Origin: Psychromonas sp. psych-6C06
GTDB taxonomy: Bacteria; Pseudomonadota; Gammaproteobacteria; Enterobacterales; Psychromonadaceae
Reading direction: 5' to 3'
Length of the DNA stretch: 64,000 bases
NCBI RefSeq assembly: GCF_002835465.1
Contig: NZ_PIZM01000006.1
Span: forward strand, 475,980-539,979
Shown here in pieces: positions 8,054-18,015 of this stretch; within the stretch, counting starts at the first letter, position 1, and every line of letters starts with the position of its first letter. Made by a program: the position numbers and the translations under genes. Under the pieces are notes generated by a model. It was not told where the DNA came from and made no database searches. It was given only the letters and a program-made list of their open reading frames with translations.

Positions 8054-8742
8054 CCTATCAATTAACTGAAACAGGTTACGGATTATTTTTCAACCGTGAT
8101 GAACAACGTAGTCGTGCGCATGCAATCCCACCCGCAGTAAATACCCACTTAAATGCGATATATCCAATTGATCCCGTCGGAAAAGGTACTTGGCTTGCTG
8201 TGCATAAAAGTGGTTTATCATTAGCTTTACTGAATAATTACCAAGCAGAAAGAAAACAATTGGCTAGTAAGTTTACCAGTAGAGGTGAATTAATATTGAA
8301 GTTACTTAATGACAGTGGGAATGTGATTAAGTCTCTTAAAGCACTCTCGTTGACCTCATATCAACCATTTCAATTATGTGTTTTCCCTAAAGCGTTAACG
8401 CGAAATAACGAACGCGTACATTACTTTCTGTGGGATGGCGATTGTTTGACTGAGCATAACAATACGTTACCAGTTACCTCTTCTAGTGTTGAATACGCAA
8501 AGGTTTATGAATCGCGAAGCCGTGTATATCAAGAGACGATTGTAGAGCCAAGTGCAACATCAGAGCAGTTTATTGAGTATCACCAATCTCAACAAAAAGA
8601 TGGGGTGCTTGGTGTGAAAATGTCTCGTTTAGATGCACAAACGGTCAGTTTTAGCTATATCAGTGTGGGTAAGAAAATTCAGTTTTCATACCGAGATTAT
8701 TTAAATAACAGTGAATATTTGGTTGATATGGAAAAAGAATAA
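8041..8742 (+). CDS. NRDE family (TANGO2-like) protein
   Basis: The protein starts MCTLTYQLTETGYGLFFNRDEQRSR, which contains the defining FNRDE motif and the conserved second-position Cys of the TANGO2/NRDE family. The animal member is linked to heme or lipid handling; the bacterial role is poorly defined. At 233 residues it has typical length. It overlaps the DinB-like gene by 13 bases, with the start ATG inside the last codons of that gene. A weak hairpin (AGGCA / TGCCT) follows at about 8745-8770, between this gene and the convergent nagC. Confidence 0.85.
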   Translation: MCTLTYQLTETGYGLFFNRDEQRSRAHAIPPAVNTHLNAIYPIDPVGKGTWLAVHKSGLSLALLNNYQAERKQLASKFTSRGELILKLLNDSGNVIKSLKALSLTSYQPFQLCVFPKALTRNNERVHYFLWDGDCLTEHNNTLPVTSSSVEYAKVYESRSRVYQETIVEPSATSEQFIEYHQSQQKDGVLGVKMSRLDAQTVSFSYISVGKKIQFSYRDYLNNSEYLVDMEKE

Positions 8743-8805
8743 TAGGCATAAAAGTACCTCTTTGCCTAATTGAAGCTGATCTTCTGTTGCAAGTCGGAGC
8801 GGTTG

Positions 8806-10041
8806 TTATTTTGCTTTAATGTCCATTTTTTGTAAAAGTGCACCTTCATAAATAGCTTGCTTAATTAATGCAAAAGAGGCAATGGTTGAGTTTGCGGGTA
8901 AATCTGAAGAAGATATTTCGATACGATTTTGAAAGTCAGGAAGTGATTGGTGGGTAATACACTGTTTTATTGAACTGAATAAAGTATTTTGCGCCGTGGT
9001 TATTTTACCTGCAATGACGATTTTTTCAGGATTGAGCATATTAATTAAAATGGCAATGGTTTTACCTAGGTAGCTTCCTGCTTCAGCAACAATTTTTTCA
9101 CAGAGTGGATCGCCAATCGCCGCTGCTTGGTAGATATTTTCGATATTAAGTGTTTTTTCACTTAAAGGTGTATATTCACCTCTGCTAATGGCTTGCTTTA
9201 CTTTTTCAACAATCACGGTATCACTTACCTCTGTTTCAAGGCATCCAAAATTACCACAGTGGCACTGCGTACCATTAGGGTTTACTTGAATATGGCCAAT
9301 TTCACCAATGTTGAAATTGGCCCCTAACAGCTCTTGGCCGTGCACAATAATTCCAGAGCCTACTCCATGATGGATGCTGATAACAATCGAGTCTTGACAG
9401 TTTTTAGTTGCGCCAAAGTAGTGCTCTGCTAGTGCCAATGCGCGCGTGTGGTTACCAATGTAGGTGGGAATATTGAATCTGCTTTCTAGGATATCAACAA
9501 GTGCTGTATTGCTGAGTTTACCAAATGCGGTGTAGATAACTCTGCCTTGTTGCGGATTAATTAAACCTGAAAGAGTGATCGAGATGGCTGATATTTTATT
9601 ACCTAAAGCTTGCTCATCATTGATTAAGGTTTGTATCTCATGTTTTAGTAACTCAATGAGTTGTTCACCATCTTTTTTCTCAATGTTAATGCGTTTATCC
9701 GTCGATTTGTGGCCTGTTAAATTATAACGACTTAGTGAAAGTAATTTACGGCCAATTTTAATAGCAATGACATAAATATTTTCGGAGTTTGGAGCTAAAG
9801 ATATGGCACAACGTCCACCCGTCGAAGCTTGCCTTTCAGTTTCGGTGATGATCCCTTTTTCTATCAAGTGTCTTGTTATTTTGGTTACACTAGCAGGAGC
9901 AAGGTTGCTAACTTTCGCTATTTTTACTCGGGAAATTGGCGCGTGTTGCTCAATGACTTTGTAGATGTGGGCACAATTAACCTGTTTAATAAGATCAATA
10001 TTTGCAACGTTAGAAACTAGTTTTGAGTTTTTTTGTTGCAT
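8806..10041 (-). CDS. nagC: ROK-family transcriptional repressor NagC
   Basis: A 411-residue ROK regulator. The N-terminus (NIDLIKQVNCAHIYKVIEQH, APISRVKIAKVSNLAPASVT) is a winged helix closely like enterobacterial NagC, including the ASTGGR linker motif. The sugar-binding ROK half has GHIQVNPNGTQCHCGNFGC, the zinc-coordinating cysteines of the family. By family knowledge it represses GlcNAc uptake and catabolism genes and is released by GlcNAc-6-phosphate. AGG six bases before the ATG supports the start. A mobile-type repeat (10055-10432) ends only about 13 bases upstream of the start codon and separates nagC from nagA, so its promoter may lie within that repeat. Confidence 0.93.
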   Translation of the reverse strand: MQQKNSKLVSNVANIDLIKQVNCAHIYKVIEQHAPISRVKIAKVSNLAPASVTKITRHLIEKGIITETERQASTGGRCAISLAPNSENIYVIAIKIGRKLLSLSRYNLTGHKSTDKRINIEKKDGEQLIELLKHEIQTLINDEQALGNKISAISITLSGLINPQQGRVIYTAFGKLSNTALVDILESRFNIPTYIGNHTRALALAEHYFGATKNCQDSIVISIHHGVGSGIIVHGQELLGANFNIGEIGHIQVNPNGTQCHCGNFGCLETEVSDTVIVEKVKQAISRGEYTPLSEKTLNIENIYQAAAIGDPLCEKIVAEAGSYLGKTIAILINMLNPEKIVIAGKITTAQNTLFSSIKQCITHQSLPDFQNRIEISSSDLPANSTIASFALIKQAIYEGALLQKMDIKAK

Positions 10042-10054
10042 ATGATACCTATCC

Positions 10055-10432
10055 TTAGGGGCAGTTGATCTTTCGAGTTTATTTTTGCAACAGTTTATTG
10101 GCTATTGCTGTAATGACTTCATCAATACCACGCAATACAAAATAAAGAGCCATTTTGCTGTTTATACAACGCTGAGCCTATGACCTGTGGTTATTTCACA
10201 TGAACAGGCAAAAACGCAGTAAAAATGGTCAAAAAATGTTGCCCTAGGGGGTCAACACAACACCCTTTGCCCTTGCTCTATTTGACTACTTGAAACAGTA
10301 CGCAATACAAAACGACGTTTTGCTATCCGTCAGACGAACCTCGCTTAGAGTGACTAAGCAACATTCCGTCTGCCGTGCTCAAAACGCGTTATATTGAACA
10401 AAATTTAAACGGCAAAGAACAACAGACCCTAG
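10055..10432. repeat. MITE-like repeat family B, copy B1 (about 378 bp)
   Basis: The right end ACAGACCCTAG and the left end CTTAGGGGCAGTTGATCTT are imperfect inverted repeats. The element has no open frame of note. The right-hand 190 bases (from about TTGCTCTATTTGACTAC to the end) match copy B2 at 57963-58202. The central part, with GCTGAGCCTATG and CGCAGTAAAAATGGT, matches copy B3 at 61499-61767. It fills nearly the whole space between nagA and nagC. Non-autonomous mobile element is inference. Confidence 0.75.
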
Positions 10433-10538
10433 GTGTTATAAATATTAGAAAGAGTAAAGTTGCGTTTGTTGCTAGTCAATTTACATTGTCTAGAATTGTA
10501 CGTCAGCTTTACTCTAAGTCATAGTTATTAAAAATAGA

Positions 10539-11672
10539 TTATGAAGCTTTGTAGATACCATTAACAACCGTGGCATTTACTTTATAATCGTTGCTAAAAA
10601 CAGTAAGGTTAGCAATTTTACCTGCTTCAATGCTTCCTAGCTTATGATCAACAGAGATTGCCTTAGCTGGGTAAAGTGTTGCCATACGAATAGCTTCATC
10701 AAGCTCAACGCCAACAAACTTTACCGTTTGCTCTATTGACTCGATCATGGTTACCGCTGAGCCACCTAGCGTACCATCTGCACCAAAACATTTGCCATCT
10801 TTGTAGTATACAGTCGTACCCACAAAATCAAATGAATCGATATTTGCGCCTGCTGGGGCAACTGCGTCAGTAACTAAAAACAGTTTTTCACCCATTATTT
10901 TTTTAGAAATGCGTACATTTTCGTAGGCAACATGGAAGCCATCTACAATCACACCTGCATAAATATCGTTATCATAGATAGCACCAACAACACCTGGCTC
11001 TCGGCCTGTAACTGGAGTCATCGCATTAAATAGGTGAGTTGCGCAGTTTGCGCCATTATCGATTGCAACTTTAGCCTGTGCGTAAGTTGCATTGGTGTGT
11101 CCAAGTGAAACGACAATATTGCTTTCACTTAATTGTTTAACTACTTCTGCAGGGCAATTTTCAGGGGCTAGTGTCAACATGCCAACAATATCACTATTTT
11201 CACAAATAAGATCAATCATCGCACTGTCAGGTTTACGGATAAACTCTTGACGATGGATCCCTTTTTTCTCAACACTTAAGTATGGACCTTCTAAATGTAA
11301 GCCTAAAACTTCATTAGGTGTTTTATCCATATAATTGCGAGCGACGTTTAATACGCGCTTAATGCCTTCGTCGGCATCTGTAATAAAAGTAGGTAGGTAA
11401 CTAGTGGTGCCTGATTTGAGGTTAGCCGCTTGCATAATTTCAAGCGTTTCTTGTGTTTCTGCACCGTTGAGCATCACGCCTCCACAGCCGTTGAGCTGTA
11501 AATCGATGAAGCCCGGCGTTAGGTTTGAGCCATTCAAATCGATGCATTCGATATTTGCATCAAGTTCGGATGTGCTGACAATACGTTTGATTAAGTCATT
11601 TTCAATAACCACTGCGTGGTCAGTTAATATTGCTTGTGTAGTGAATATCTTACAGTTAGTTAGTGCGTACAT
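10539..11672 (-). CDS. nagA: N-acetylglucosamine-6-phosphate deacetylase
   Basis: A 377-residue amidohydrolase that removes acetate from GlcNAc-6-phosphate to give glucosamine-6-phosphate. Recognisable pieces are [13 protein letters not shown], the metal ligand segment [30 protein letters not shown] and [11 protein letters not shown] with the catalytic Asp. Length is typical. GGGGA upstream of the ATG supports the start. It follows nagB on the minus strand with about 130 bases between them and is expected to be co-transcribed. The acetate released can feed acs or pta-ackA in this same window. Confidence 0.97.
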   Translation of the reverse strand: MYALTNCKIFTTQAILTDHAVVIENDLIKRIVSTSELDANIECIDLNGSNLTPGFIDLQLNGCGGVMLNGAETQETLEIMQAANLKSGTTSYLPTFITDADEGIKRVLNVARNYMDKTPNEVLGLHLEGPYLSVEKKGIHRQEFIRKPDSAMIDLICENSDIVGMLTLAPENCPAEVVKQLSESNIVVSLGHTNATYAQAKVAIDNGANCATHLFNAMTPVTGREPGVVGAIYDNDIYAGVIVDGFHVAYENVRISKKIMGEKLFLVTDAVAPAGANIDSFDFVGTTVYYKDGKCFGADGTLGGSAVTMIESIEQTVKFVGVELDEAIRMATLYPAKAISVDHKLGSIEAGKIANLTVFSNDYKVNATVVNGIYKAS

Positions 11673-11805
11673 TGGGTTCCCCTTAAATAGATAGGGGCCG
11701 GCGCCTTAGCGCCGCGATTGCATACCAGTTAGCCATAAGATAGCTTTGATAAGAACTAGTATTTGCAAAATGTAGAGCAGAGCTCTATCCCCTTGATGGT
11801 GACCT

Positions 11806-12606
11806 TTACAGGTTACCGATGTTGTCTGCTTCAAGCTCAGTGAAGTACTTAAGTGTTTTAACTTTAAGCTCCATGGTTGCGCCTTCATCACAAGCGATAA
11901 TCGCTTTAGGGTGAAGTTGAAGTGCAGATACTGTCCATAAATGATTAACTGAACCTTCAACAGCAGCTTCAAGCGCAAGCGCTTTATTATGACCCGTTAC
12001 AAGAATGAGTACTTCTTGTGCGTCAAGTAGTGTACCCACACCAATGGTCAATGCTAATTTTGGTACTTGATTTATGTCATTATCAAAGAAGCGTGAGTTT
12101 GCAATGCGAGTATCAGGTGTCAGTGTTTTGATACGCGTACGTGAAGCAAGTGAAGAAGCTGGCTCGTTAAATGCAATGTGACCGTCAAGACCGATACCAC
12201 CCATAAATAGGTTAATTTTACCGTAACTTTTAATTTTGTCTTCGTAACGTTGACATTCAGCTTCTAGGTCATCAGCAAGACCGTCCAGAAGGTTAATATT
12301 TTTTTCTTGGATATCGATATGATTGAAGAAGTTGTTGTGCATGAAGCTGTAGTAGCTTTCTGGGTGTGAAGGTTCGATACCTACATATTCGTCCATGTTA
12401 AAAGTTACTACGTTTGCAAAGCTTACTTCACCTGCTTTATAAAGTTCAATTAAGCGCTTGTAAGTCGATAGTGGAGTACCACCTGTTGGTAAGCCTAAAA
12501 CAAACGGACGATCAGCAGTTGGAGCAAACTTATTGATTGCATCAACGATATAACGAGCTGACCAAAGACCAACTTCAGGTGCTGAATTAAGTGGGATTAA
12601 ACGCAT
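11806..12606 (-). CDS. nagB: Glucosamine-6-phosphate deaminase
   Basis: This 266-residue enzyme converts glucosamine-6-phosphate to fructose-6-phosphate and ammonia, bringing amino-sugar carbon into glycolysis. Motifs include [17 protein letters not shown] for the phosphate site, TFNMDEYVG with the catalytic Asp, and [20 protein letters not shown] with the His and Glu of the active site. GGAG six bases before ATG fixes the start. It is first in the nagB-nagA order, divergent from nagE, and shares a 259-base control region with it. Confidence 0.97.
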   Translation of the reverse strand: MRLIPLNSAPEVGLWSARYIVDAINKFAPTADRPFVLGLPTGGTPLSTYKRLIELYKAGEVSFANVVTFNMDEYVGIEPSHPESYYSFMHNNFFNHIDIQEKNINLLDGLADDLEAECQRYEDKIKSYGKINLFMGGIGLDGHIAFNEPASSLASRTRIKTLTPDTRIANSRFFDNDINQVPKLALTIGVGTLLDAQEVLILVTGHNKALALEAAVEGSVNHLWTVSALQLHPKAIIACDEGATMELKVKTLKYFTELEADNIGNL

Positions 12607-12705
12607 TTTATTCTCCAGTATTTAAAGTAAATTATAAAGTTAATACGTAGCGTAAATTAAGTTTGTGCAACTTACCACCATATTTTAACTAAAAAGGACA
12701 TTATA

Positions 12706-12721
12706 GTTGATTACTATCACA
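12706..12721. promoter_or_regulatory. Candidate CRP site between nagB and nagE
   Basis: GTTGATTACTATCACA fits TGTGA-N6-TCACA with a perfect right half and three of five bases in the left half. Its place midway in the nagB/nagE divergent region agrees with the CRP activation known for this locus in enterics. NagC operators must also be in 12607-12865, but I cannot assign them by eye. Confidence 0.35.
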
Positions 12722-12865
12722 AAATAGTTTGTTTTGATTTGCGTAGGGTTAGAAAGTCTTTACAGTCATAGATAGATTTTTTCACGTAGTGCCTTTTTTG
12801 GCGTTGCTAAATAAGATCAAACATAAAAACACATACACGAATAATCAAACTTAGGAGAGTTAATA

Positions 12866-14326
12866 GTGAATATTCTTGGTTACATGCAAAAAGTAGGTAG
12901 AGCCTTAATGGTTCCGGTGGCAGTATTACCTGCTGCTGCAATTTTAATGGGTATCGGTTACTGGATCGATCCAAATGGTTGGGGTGGTGAATCTGCGCTA
13001 GCTGCATTTTTAATTAAAGCAGGTGCTGCTGTAATTGATAACATGTCTGTATTGTTCGCAGTTGGTGTTGCTTACGGTATGTCTAAAGATAAAGACGGTG
13101 CTGCTGCACTTTCTGGTTTAGTAGGTTTCTTAGTAGTAACAACACTACTTTCTCCTGGTGCAGTTGCACAAATTCAGGGCATTCCTGCTGCTGATGTGCC
13201 ATTTGCATTCAATAAAATCAACAACCAATTCGTTGGTATCTTAGTAGGTATTATCTCTGCTGAGCTTTACAACAAATTCTCAGGTGTTGAACTACATAAA
13301 GCGTTAGCGTTCTTCTCGGGTCGACGTTTAGTGCCAATCGTAGTATCAGTGGTAATGATCGTTGTATCATTTGTACTAATGGCTATCTGGCCTGTCATCT
13401 TCTCTGGTCTTCAGTCTTTCGGTGAAACGATTTCGGGTCTAGGTGAAGTTGGTGCTGGTATCTACGCATTCTTTAACCGTCTATTGATTCCTGTTGGTCT
13501 TCACCATGCACTAAACTCAGTGTTCTGGTTTGACGTTGCAGGTATTAACGATATTCCTAATTTCCTATCTGGTCAGTCTGGCATCGATGCTGGTACAGCT
13601 ATTCTTGGTAAAACAGGTATGTACCAAGCTGGTTTCTTCCCAATCATGATGTTTGGTCTTCCTGGTGCAGCGCTTGCTATCTACACTGCAGCTAAAGTTG
13701 AAAATAAAGAAAAAGTTGCATCTATCATGCTTGCCGCTTCTCTATCTTCTTTCTTCACTGGTGTAACAGAGCCTCTTGAATTCTCGTTCATGTTTGCAGC
13801 CCCACTACTATACGTAGTACATGCACTATTAACGGGTGTTTCTGTATTCTTTGCTGCAAGCATGGAATGGATGGCTGGTTTTGGTTTCTCTGCAGGTCTT
13901 GTGGATATGGTTCTTTCTTCACAAAACCCGCTAGCTAAACAATGGTACATGCTAATTGTTCAAGGTGTTGCATTCTTCGCAATCTACTACTTCGTATTCC
14001 TAGCGCTTATTAAAGGTATGGATCTTAAAACGCCTGGTCGTGAAGAAGCAGATGCTGATGCACCAAAAGCTTCAGCTGCAAAAGAAGATGCGGGTGAGCT
14101 AGCAAACCAATACGTTAAAGCATTGGGTGGCATTGAAAACCTTGAAGTAATTGATGCTTGTATTACACGCCTGCGTCTTACATTAAAAGATCGTAGCATT
14201 GTAAGCGAAGCTGAACTTAAAGGTCTTGGTGCAATGGGTGTTGTTAAGCTTGGTGAAAATAACCTACAAGTTATTATCGGTCCACAAGCTGAGAGCATTG
14301 CTAACCGTATGAAATCGGTAAAATAA
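12866..14326 (+). CDS. nagE: PTS N-acetylglucosamine transporter, EIICB (no EIIA domain)
   Basis: A 486-residue inner-membrane PTS permease that imports and phosphorylates GlcNAc. Residues about 1-380 form the EIIC domain (GRALMVPVAVLPAAAILMG, then VTEPLEFSFMFAAP). After an acidic-Ala linker comes EIIB, with the phospho-cysteine in IDACITRLRL at about residue 432. The EIIA domain carried by E. coli NagE is absent, so phosphate must come from a separate EIIA such as Crr. Translation starts at GTG, with AGGAGAG seven bases upstream. A double hairpin and strong terminator follow at 14337-14399. Codon use is clean and high-expression-like. Confidence 0.96.
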   Translation: MNILGYMQKVGRALMVPVAVLPAAAILMGIGYWIDPNGWGGESALAAFLIKAGAAVIDNMSVLFAVGVAYGMSKDKDGAAALSGLVGFLVVTTLLSPGAVAQIQGIPAADVPFAFNKINNQFVGILVGIISAELYNKFSGVELHKALAFFSGRRLVPIVVSVVMIVVSFVLMAIWPVIFSGLQSFGETISGLGEVGAGIYAFFNRLLIPVGLHHALNSVFWFDVAGINDIPNFLSGQSGIDAGTAILGKTGMYQAGFFPIMMFGLPGAALAIYTAAKVENKEKVASIMLAASLSSFFTGVTEPLEFSFMFAAPLLYVVHALLTGVSVFFAASMEWMAGFGFSAGLVDMVLSSQNPLAKQWYMLIVQGVAFFAIYYFVFLALIKGMDLKTPGREEADADAPKASAAKEDAGELANQYVKALGGIENLEVIDACITRLRLTLKDRSIVSEAELKGLGAMGVVKLGENNLQVIIGPQAESIANRMKSVK

Positions 14327-14370
14327 ACGATTTATTGCTGTCAGCTTAAGGCTGACAGTCAATATTTTTT

Positions 14371-14399
14371 AAAGACACTGCTTGCAGTGTCTTTTTTTT
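14371..14399 (+). terminator. Terminator after nagE
   Basis: The stem AAGACACTG / CAGTGTCTT with a short CTTG loop is followed by eight T. A second hairpin, CTGTCAGC / GCTGACAG, lies just before it at 14337-14358. Confidence 0.9.
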
Positions 14400-14566
14400 G
14401 TCTGCTATTTACCTTTTAGCTTGAGCTTAGCGGTGGAATATTAGATGATTGCCTTCTTGTTATTTGTAATAGTTTACCTTTAGTGAAACACGGAATTTCT
14501 GTGTTTGAGCGAGGTAATTCGTAAAATTATTACTTTTCTTATTTGTTAAATTTTTAGAGGTGAGCA

Positions 14567-16222
14567 ATGACTCAGGTAGACAATAGCCCAAGCAATTTTA
14601 TTCGTAATATTATCGATGACGATCTTAAAACGGGCAAACACCAGTCTATCCAGACTCGCTTTCCGCCAGAGCCTAATGGTTATTTACATATTGGTCATGC
14701 CAAATCGATCTGTTTAAACTTTGGTATCGCTGAAGACTACCAAAACGCAGCTTGTAACCTGCGCTTTGATGACACGAATCCAGTCAAAGAAGACGTTGAT
14801 TATGTTAATGCAATCGAAAAAGATGTGTCATGGTTAGGTTTTAAATGGCAGGGGGAAGTACGCTATTCTTCAAATTACTTTGAACAACTTTATGCTTATG
14901 CCGTTGAGCTTATTGAAAATGACAAAGCTTATGTATGCGAATTGAATGCGGAGCAAACACGAGAATACCGTGGTACATTGACCTCTCCCGGTAAGGATAG
15001 CCCTTTTCGTGCTCGTTCCGTTGCTGAAAATCTTGACCTTTTTGCGCGTATGCGTGCAGGGGAGTTTGAAGAAGGTTCGATGATGTTGCGCGCCAAGATA
15101 GATATGGCATCGCCAAATATGAAAATGCGTGATCCTGTTATTTATCGTATTCGCTTTGCTCACCATCATCAGACGGGAGACAAGTGGTGTATCTATCCAA
15201 TGTACGATTTCACGCATTGTATTTCTGATGCGATTGAGGGAATTACACATAGCTTATGTACTTTAGAGTTTGAAGACCATCGTCCATTGTATGATTGGGT
15301 TTTAGCGAACATTACAATTGCTGCTAAACCACGCCAAATTGAGTTTTCACGCCTTAATTTACAGTACACATTAACCTCTAAACGTAAATTAAATGCATTA
15401 ATTGAAGAGAATATCGTAGAGGGCTGGGATGACCCACGTATGCCGACGATTTCTGGTATGCGTCGCCGAGGTTACCCTGCTGCATCATTACGTGAGTTTT
15501 CCAAACGTATCGGTGTAACAAAACAAGAAAATACCGTAGAGCTGGCTTCTTTAGAGGCTTGTGTTCGCGAAGATTTAGAAGCTAATGGGCCACGCGCAAT
15601 GGCTGTATTAGACCCAATCAAAGTGATTATCACTAATTACGACGAAGGCAAAAGTGAGCAGTTAATCGCACCTTGTCATCCGAAAGATGAAGCGATGGGA
15701 ACACGTGTATTACCGTTTTCTCGTGAGTTATATATCGATCGCGCTGATTTTAAAGAGGTAGGTAATAAGCAATATAAACGCTTAAAGCTTCATAAAGAGG
15801 TCCGCCTACGTAACGCTTATGTTATTCGTGCAGATGATTTTAAAACCGATGATGCAGGTAATATTACCGAAGTACATTGTACTTATGATCCCGGCACATT
15901 GGGAAAGAACCCTGAAGATGGCCGTAAGGTAAAAGGTGTTATTCATTGGGTTGATGTTACCAACAACTGCCCTGCAGAGTTTCGTGTTTATGATCGCCTC
16001 TTTTTAGTTGATAACCCTGCTGCTGAAGACGATGTGCACAGTGCGTTGAATCCAGATTCACTTATTGTTAAACAAGGATTTGTAGAGCTTAGCTTAACAA
16101 ATGCTGTTGCAGAAAAAGCATATCAGTTTGAGCGAGAAGGGTATTTCTGCGCAGATAATCAAGACTCAAGCGCAGAGCATTTAGTATTTAATCGTACCGT
16201 AGCATTACGTGCTACTTTTTAA
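14567..16222 (+). CDS. glnS: Glutaminyl-tRNA synthetase
   Basis: A 551-residue class I synthetase charging tRNA-Gln with glutamine. The N-terminal catalytic core has [16 protein letters not shown] (HIGH signature) and the KMSKS equivalent LTSKRKL near residue 272. The C-terminal beta-barrel anticodon-binding half ends at LRATF. Length matches the E. coli enzyme of about 554 residues. GAGGTGAGCA before the ATG gives a good ribosome site. It stands alone between nagE and the convergent comEA gene. Confidence 0.97.
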   Translation: MTQVDNSPSNFIRNIIDDDLKTGKHQSIQTRFPPEPNGYLHIGHAKSICLNFGIAEDYQNAACNLRFDDTNPVKEDVDYVNAIEKDVSWLGFKWQGEVRYSSNYFEQLYAYAVELIENDKAYVCELNAEQTREYRGTLTSPGKDSPFRARSVAENLDLFARMRAGEFEEGSMMLRAKIDMASPNMKMRDPVIYRIRFAHHHQTGDKWCIYPMYDFTHCISDAIEGITHSLCTLEFEDHRPLYDWVLANITIAAKPRQIEFSRLNLQYTLTSKRKLNALIEENIVEGWDDPRMPTISGMRRRGYPAASLREFSKRIGVTKQENTVELASLEACVREDLEANGPRAMAVLDPIKVIITNYDEGKSEQLIAPCHPKDEAMGTRVLPFSRELYIDRADFKEVGNKQYKRLKLHKEVRLRNAYVIRADDFKTDDAGNITEVHCTYDPGTLGKNPEDGRKVKGVIHWVDVTNNCPAEFRVYDRLFLVDNPAAEDDVHSALNPDSLIVKQGFVELSLTNAVAEKAYQFEREGYFCADNQDSSAEHLVFNRTVALRATF

Positions 16223-16398
16223 TGATACTAAATGCTAACAGAGGAATTAAACAGGTGAACACTATTGCTTGTTAAAACTTACGCCACCTGTGTCGTGGGC
16301 TTGAAAGGAGAACAACTAACTCCTGCATCTCGCGACTTGGTCGTTTAAGTTTTACTGCGTAATATGAGGCCGCTTTCTAAATTCCATCGGCATTACTG

Positions 16399-16441
16399 GT
16401 AAAATAGTCCTAATAATCCTTAAAATTGGGACTATTTTATT
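16399..16441. terminator. Bidirectional terminator between glnS and comEA
   Basis: The stem AAAATAGTCC / GGGACTATTTT is flanked by A-rich and T-rich tracts on both sides. It can serve the convergent glnS and comEA transcripts. Confidence 0.7.
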
Positions 16442-16465
16442 TAATCTTTTATTTACACCAAAGTA

Positions 16466-16777
16466 TCAAAGTGTAATAAATGGCGATATTTTTTGTAATG
16501 TGCTTTTACCAATTCCTTTAACCTTAACTAACTCTTCAATGCTGACAAAGTCACCATTCTCTTGGCGATAATTGATTATTGCTTGTGCTTTTTTCATGCC
16601 AATACCTTTGATTGCTGCCAGTTGTTTATCGGTCGCCAGGTTAACATTCACCTTCTCAATGCTCTGTGAGCTAATGTTTACCTCTTCAGTTTTATCGGCT
16701 GCTAATACTTGCATGCCTGTTGAAAGTAGAAATAACGAAGTAACAAACATTAATCTATAAGTTAATTTTCTTAACAT
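16466..16777 (-). CDS. ComEA-family helix-hairpin-helix protein
   Basis: A 103-residue protein with an N-terminal signal peptide (cleavage after MQVLA-A near residue 26), a short linker, and two helix-hairpin-helix motifs: LAAIKGIGMKKAQAIINY and LVKVKGIGKSTLQKI. Members bind double-stranded DNA in the periplasm and pull it in during natural transformation in Vibrio and relatives. The type IV pilus genes pilABC lie just downstream on the opposite strand, which fits a competence or pilus role. A separate promoter is expected in the long region on its right. Confidence 0.9.
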   Translation of the reverse strand: MLRKLTYRLMFVTSLFLLSTGMQVLAADKTEEVNISSQSIEKVNVNLATDKQLAAIKGIGMKKAQAIINYRQENGDFVSIEELVKVKGIGKSTLQKISPFITL

Positions 16778-17608
16778 GGTATCTCCTTTTTTATTGAGGT
16801 TTACACTTAAATTAGATGTTAATTTGATAAAGTCAAGTTGGTGGATAATAATTAATATGGGTTAGCCGATAAAAGTAATAACGAGCTACAAAAAAATATA
16901 CTCTCAATCTGATAATTCCCTACTTAGTGCGCATATATCACCCTTATTTTGATAGGGAATAACTGATAGGAGTTGTGCGATATATGCTTTCTTGGCGTGG
17001 GGGATCACTGCTAATTAGCTTGTAAACTGGACGATGTATTTATTAATGCTTTGTTTGAGGGAAATAGAGTTCATTAAAGGTGCTTGTAATTCGTGGGGTG
17101 AGGCTGTTTTCAGTAATTAGTGACTTGATTATTAAAGTAATTTTTTACACTTCTTTTAAGGTGTAAAAAAAGAGATCAGTATCATGTTGTTACCATCGTT
17201 TCAATTAGCGTAGTTGTACGACACCCCTGATTGTGCGAAGATTTAACTACGCAAGGCGAATTGATTTATTGAAACCTTTAAAGTGTTAACTGTTACCTGT
17301 TTTTAAAAAGCAAACTCTCTTTTTTAGACTAAGCTTTATAGCGAACCTCATAATGAAGAGGCGGTACATGCATCCTTTATTAGTTTTTATAAACTGAAAC
17401 CTTTCACACTTGAGTTAATTAAATTAGAAACCTAGCTTATTCAATGGGCAAGAAAGGGATTTATTGTTAGTAAATTAAACTGCTAATGCCCGTTTTTATT
17501 TTGGTTGGCTTTATACAACTGTTGACTGCTTCCTCCCTAATCAGGTCATGCTGGGGAACCAGAGAGAAGTTGCGATAGCTGTAAAATTTATATTAAGGAA
17601 AATTAAAA
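16778..17608. other. 831-base intergenic region upstream of pilA
   Basis: No reading frame with a credible ribosome site is seen here. The region contains a short palindrome TTACACTT / AAGGTGTAA around 17145-17167 without a T-tail. It also has a larger imperfect hairpin at 17199-17275, and a GC-richer stretch at 17520-17580 just before pilA. I could not fit a sigma-54 -24/-12 promoter (GG and GC ten bases apart) or a GEMM-type c-di-GMP riboswitch. It must carry the comEA and pilA promoters. Confidence 0.5.
17199..17275. repeat. Long-loop inverted repeat upstream of pilA
   Basis: GCGTAGTT (17208-17215) pairs with AACTACGC (17245-17252), and outside it CAATT pairs with AATTG and TTTC with GAAA. 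The loop is about 29 bases. It could be an operator pair, an RNA structure or the remains of a small mobile element. Confidence 0.4.
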
Positions 17609-18004
17609 ATGAAAAAAATACAAAGTGGTTTTACACTAATCGAACTATTAATCGTAATCGCGATTATCGGTATTTTGGCTGCGGTTGCGTTGCCTGCATA
17701 CCAAGATTATGTTACAAAATCTGAAGTGGCTGGCGGACTAGCTGAGATTTCTGGTGCTAAAGCTGCATACACAATCGTTTCTAGCGAAGGTTCTGCTCCT
17801 ACAGCTGCTGCTAGTATTGGATTAGCAACTTCAACTTCAATCTGTAGTTCATTTGATGTGAATGCATCAGGTATCAAGTGTAATTTTGCAAACGCAAATA
17901 CTGATTTAAATGGGAAGTTTATTGCTCTTTCTTATGCGTCAGGAACATTCACTTGTAATACTGATGTTGCTGATAATGCATTAGTACCAAAAGCTTGTCG
18001 TTAA
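17609..18004 (+). CDS. pilA: Type IV major pilin
   Basis: A 131-residue prepilin: leader MKKIQSG, cleavage before F8, then [20 protein letters not shown] as the conserved assembly helix, with Glu at mature position 5. The globular part has four cysteines (79, 91, 116, 130), allowing one or two disulfides. The last pair delimits the D-region that many pilins use for contacts. AAGGAAAATTAAAA before ATG is the ribosome site. It heads pilA-pilB-pilC. The mature protein forms the pilus fibre used in twitching, attachment and DNA uptake. Confidence 0.96.
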   Translation: MKKIQSGFTLIELLIVIAIIGILAAVALPAYQDYVTKSEVAGGLAEISGAKAAYTIVSSEGSAPTAAASIGLATSTSICSSFDVNASGIKCNFANANTDLNGKFIALSYASGTFTCNTDVADNALVPKACR

Positions 18005-18015
18005 TTTAGTTTATA

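Noticed and set aside
11706..11978. Separate gene between nagA and nagB
   Set aside because: The frame overlaps the nagB 3' end in another frame, lacks a ribosome site, and its product is not protein-like. It is a shadow of nagB.
16223..16398. Further mobile-type repeat after glnS
   Set aside because: Words such as TAAAACTTACGCC and AAGTTTTACTGCG form a weak inverted pair, but there is no second copy in the window and the ends are unclear.
17280..17600. Sigma-54 promoter or c-di-GMP riboswitch before pilA
   Set aside because: I looked for GG and GC ten bases apart and for the conserved GEMM wording. No acceptable match was found, so neither is called.
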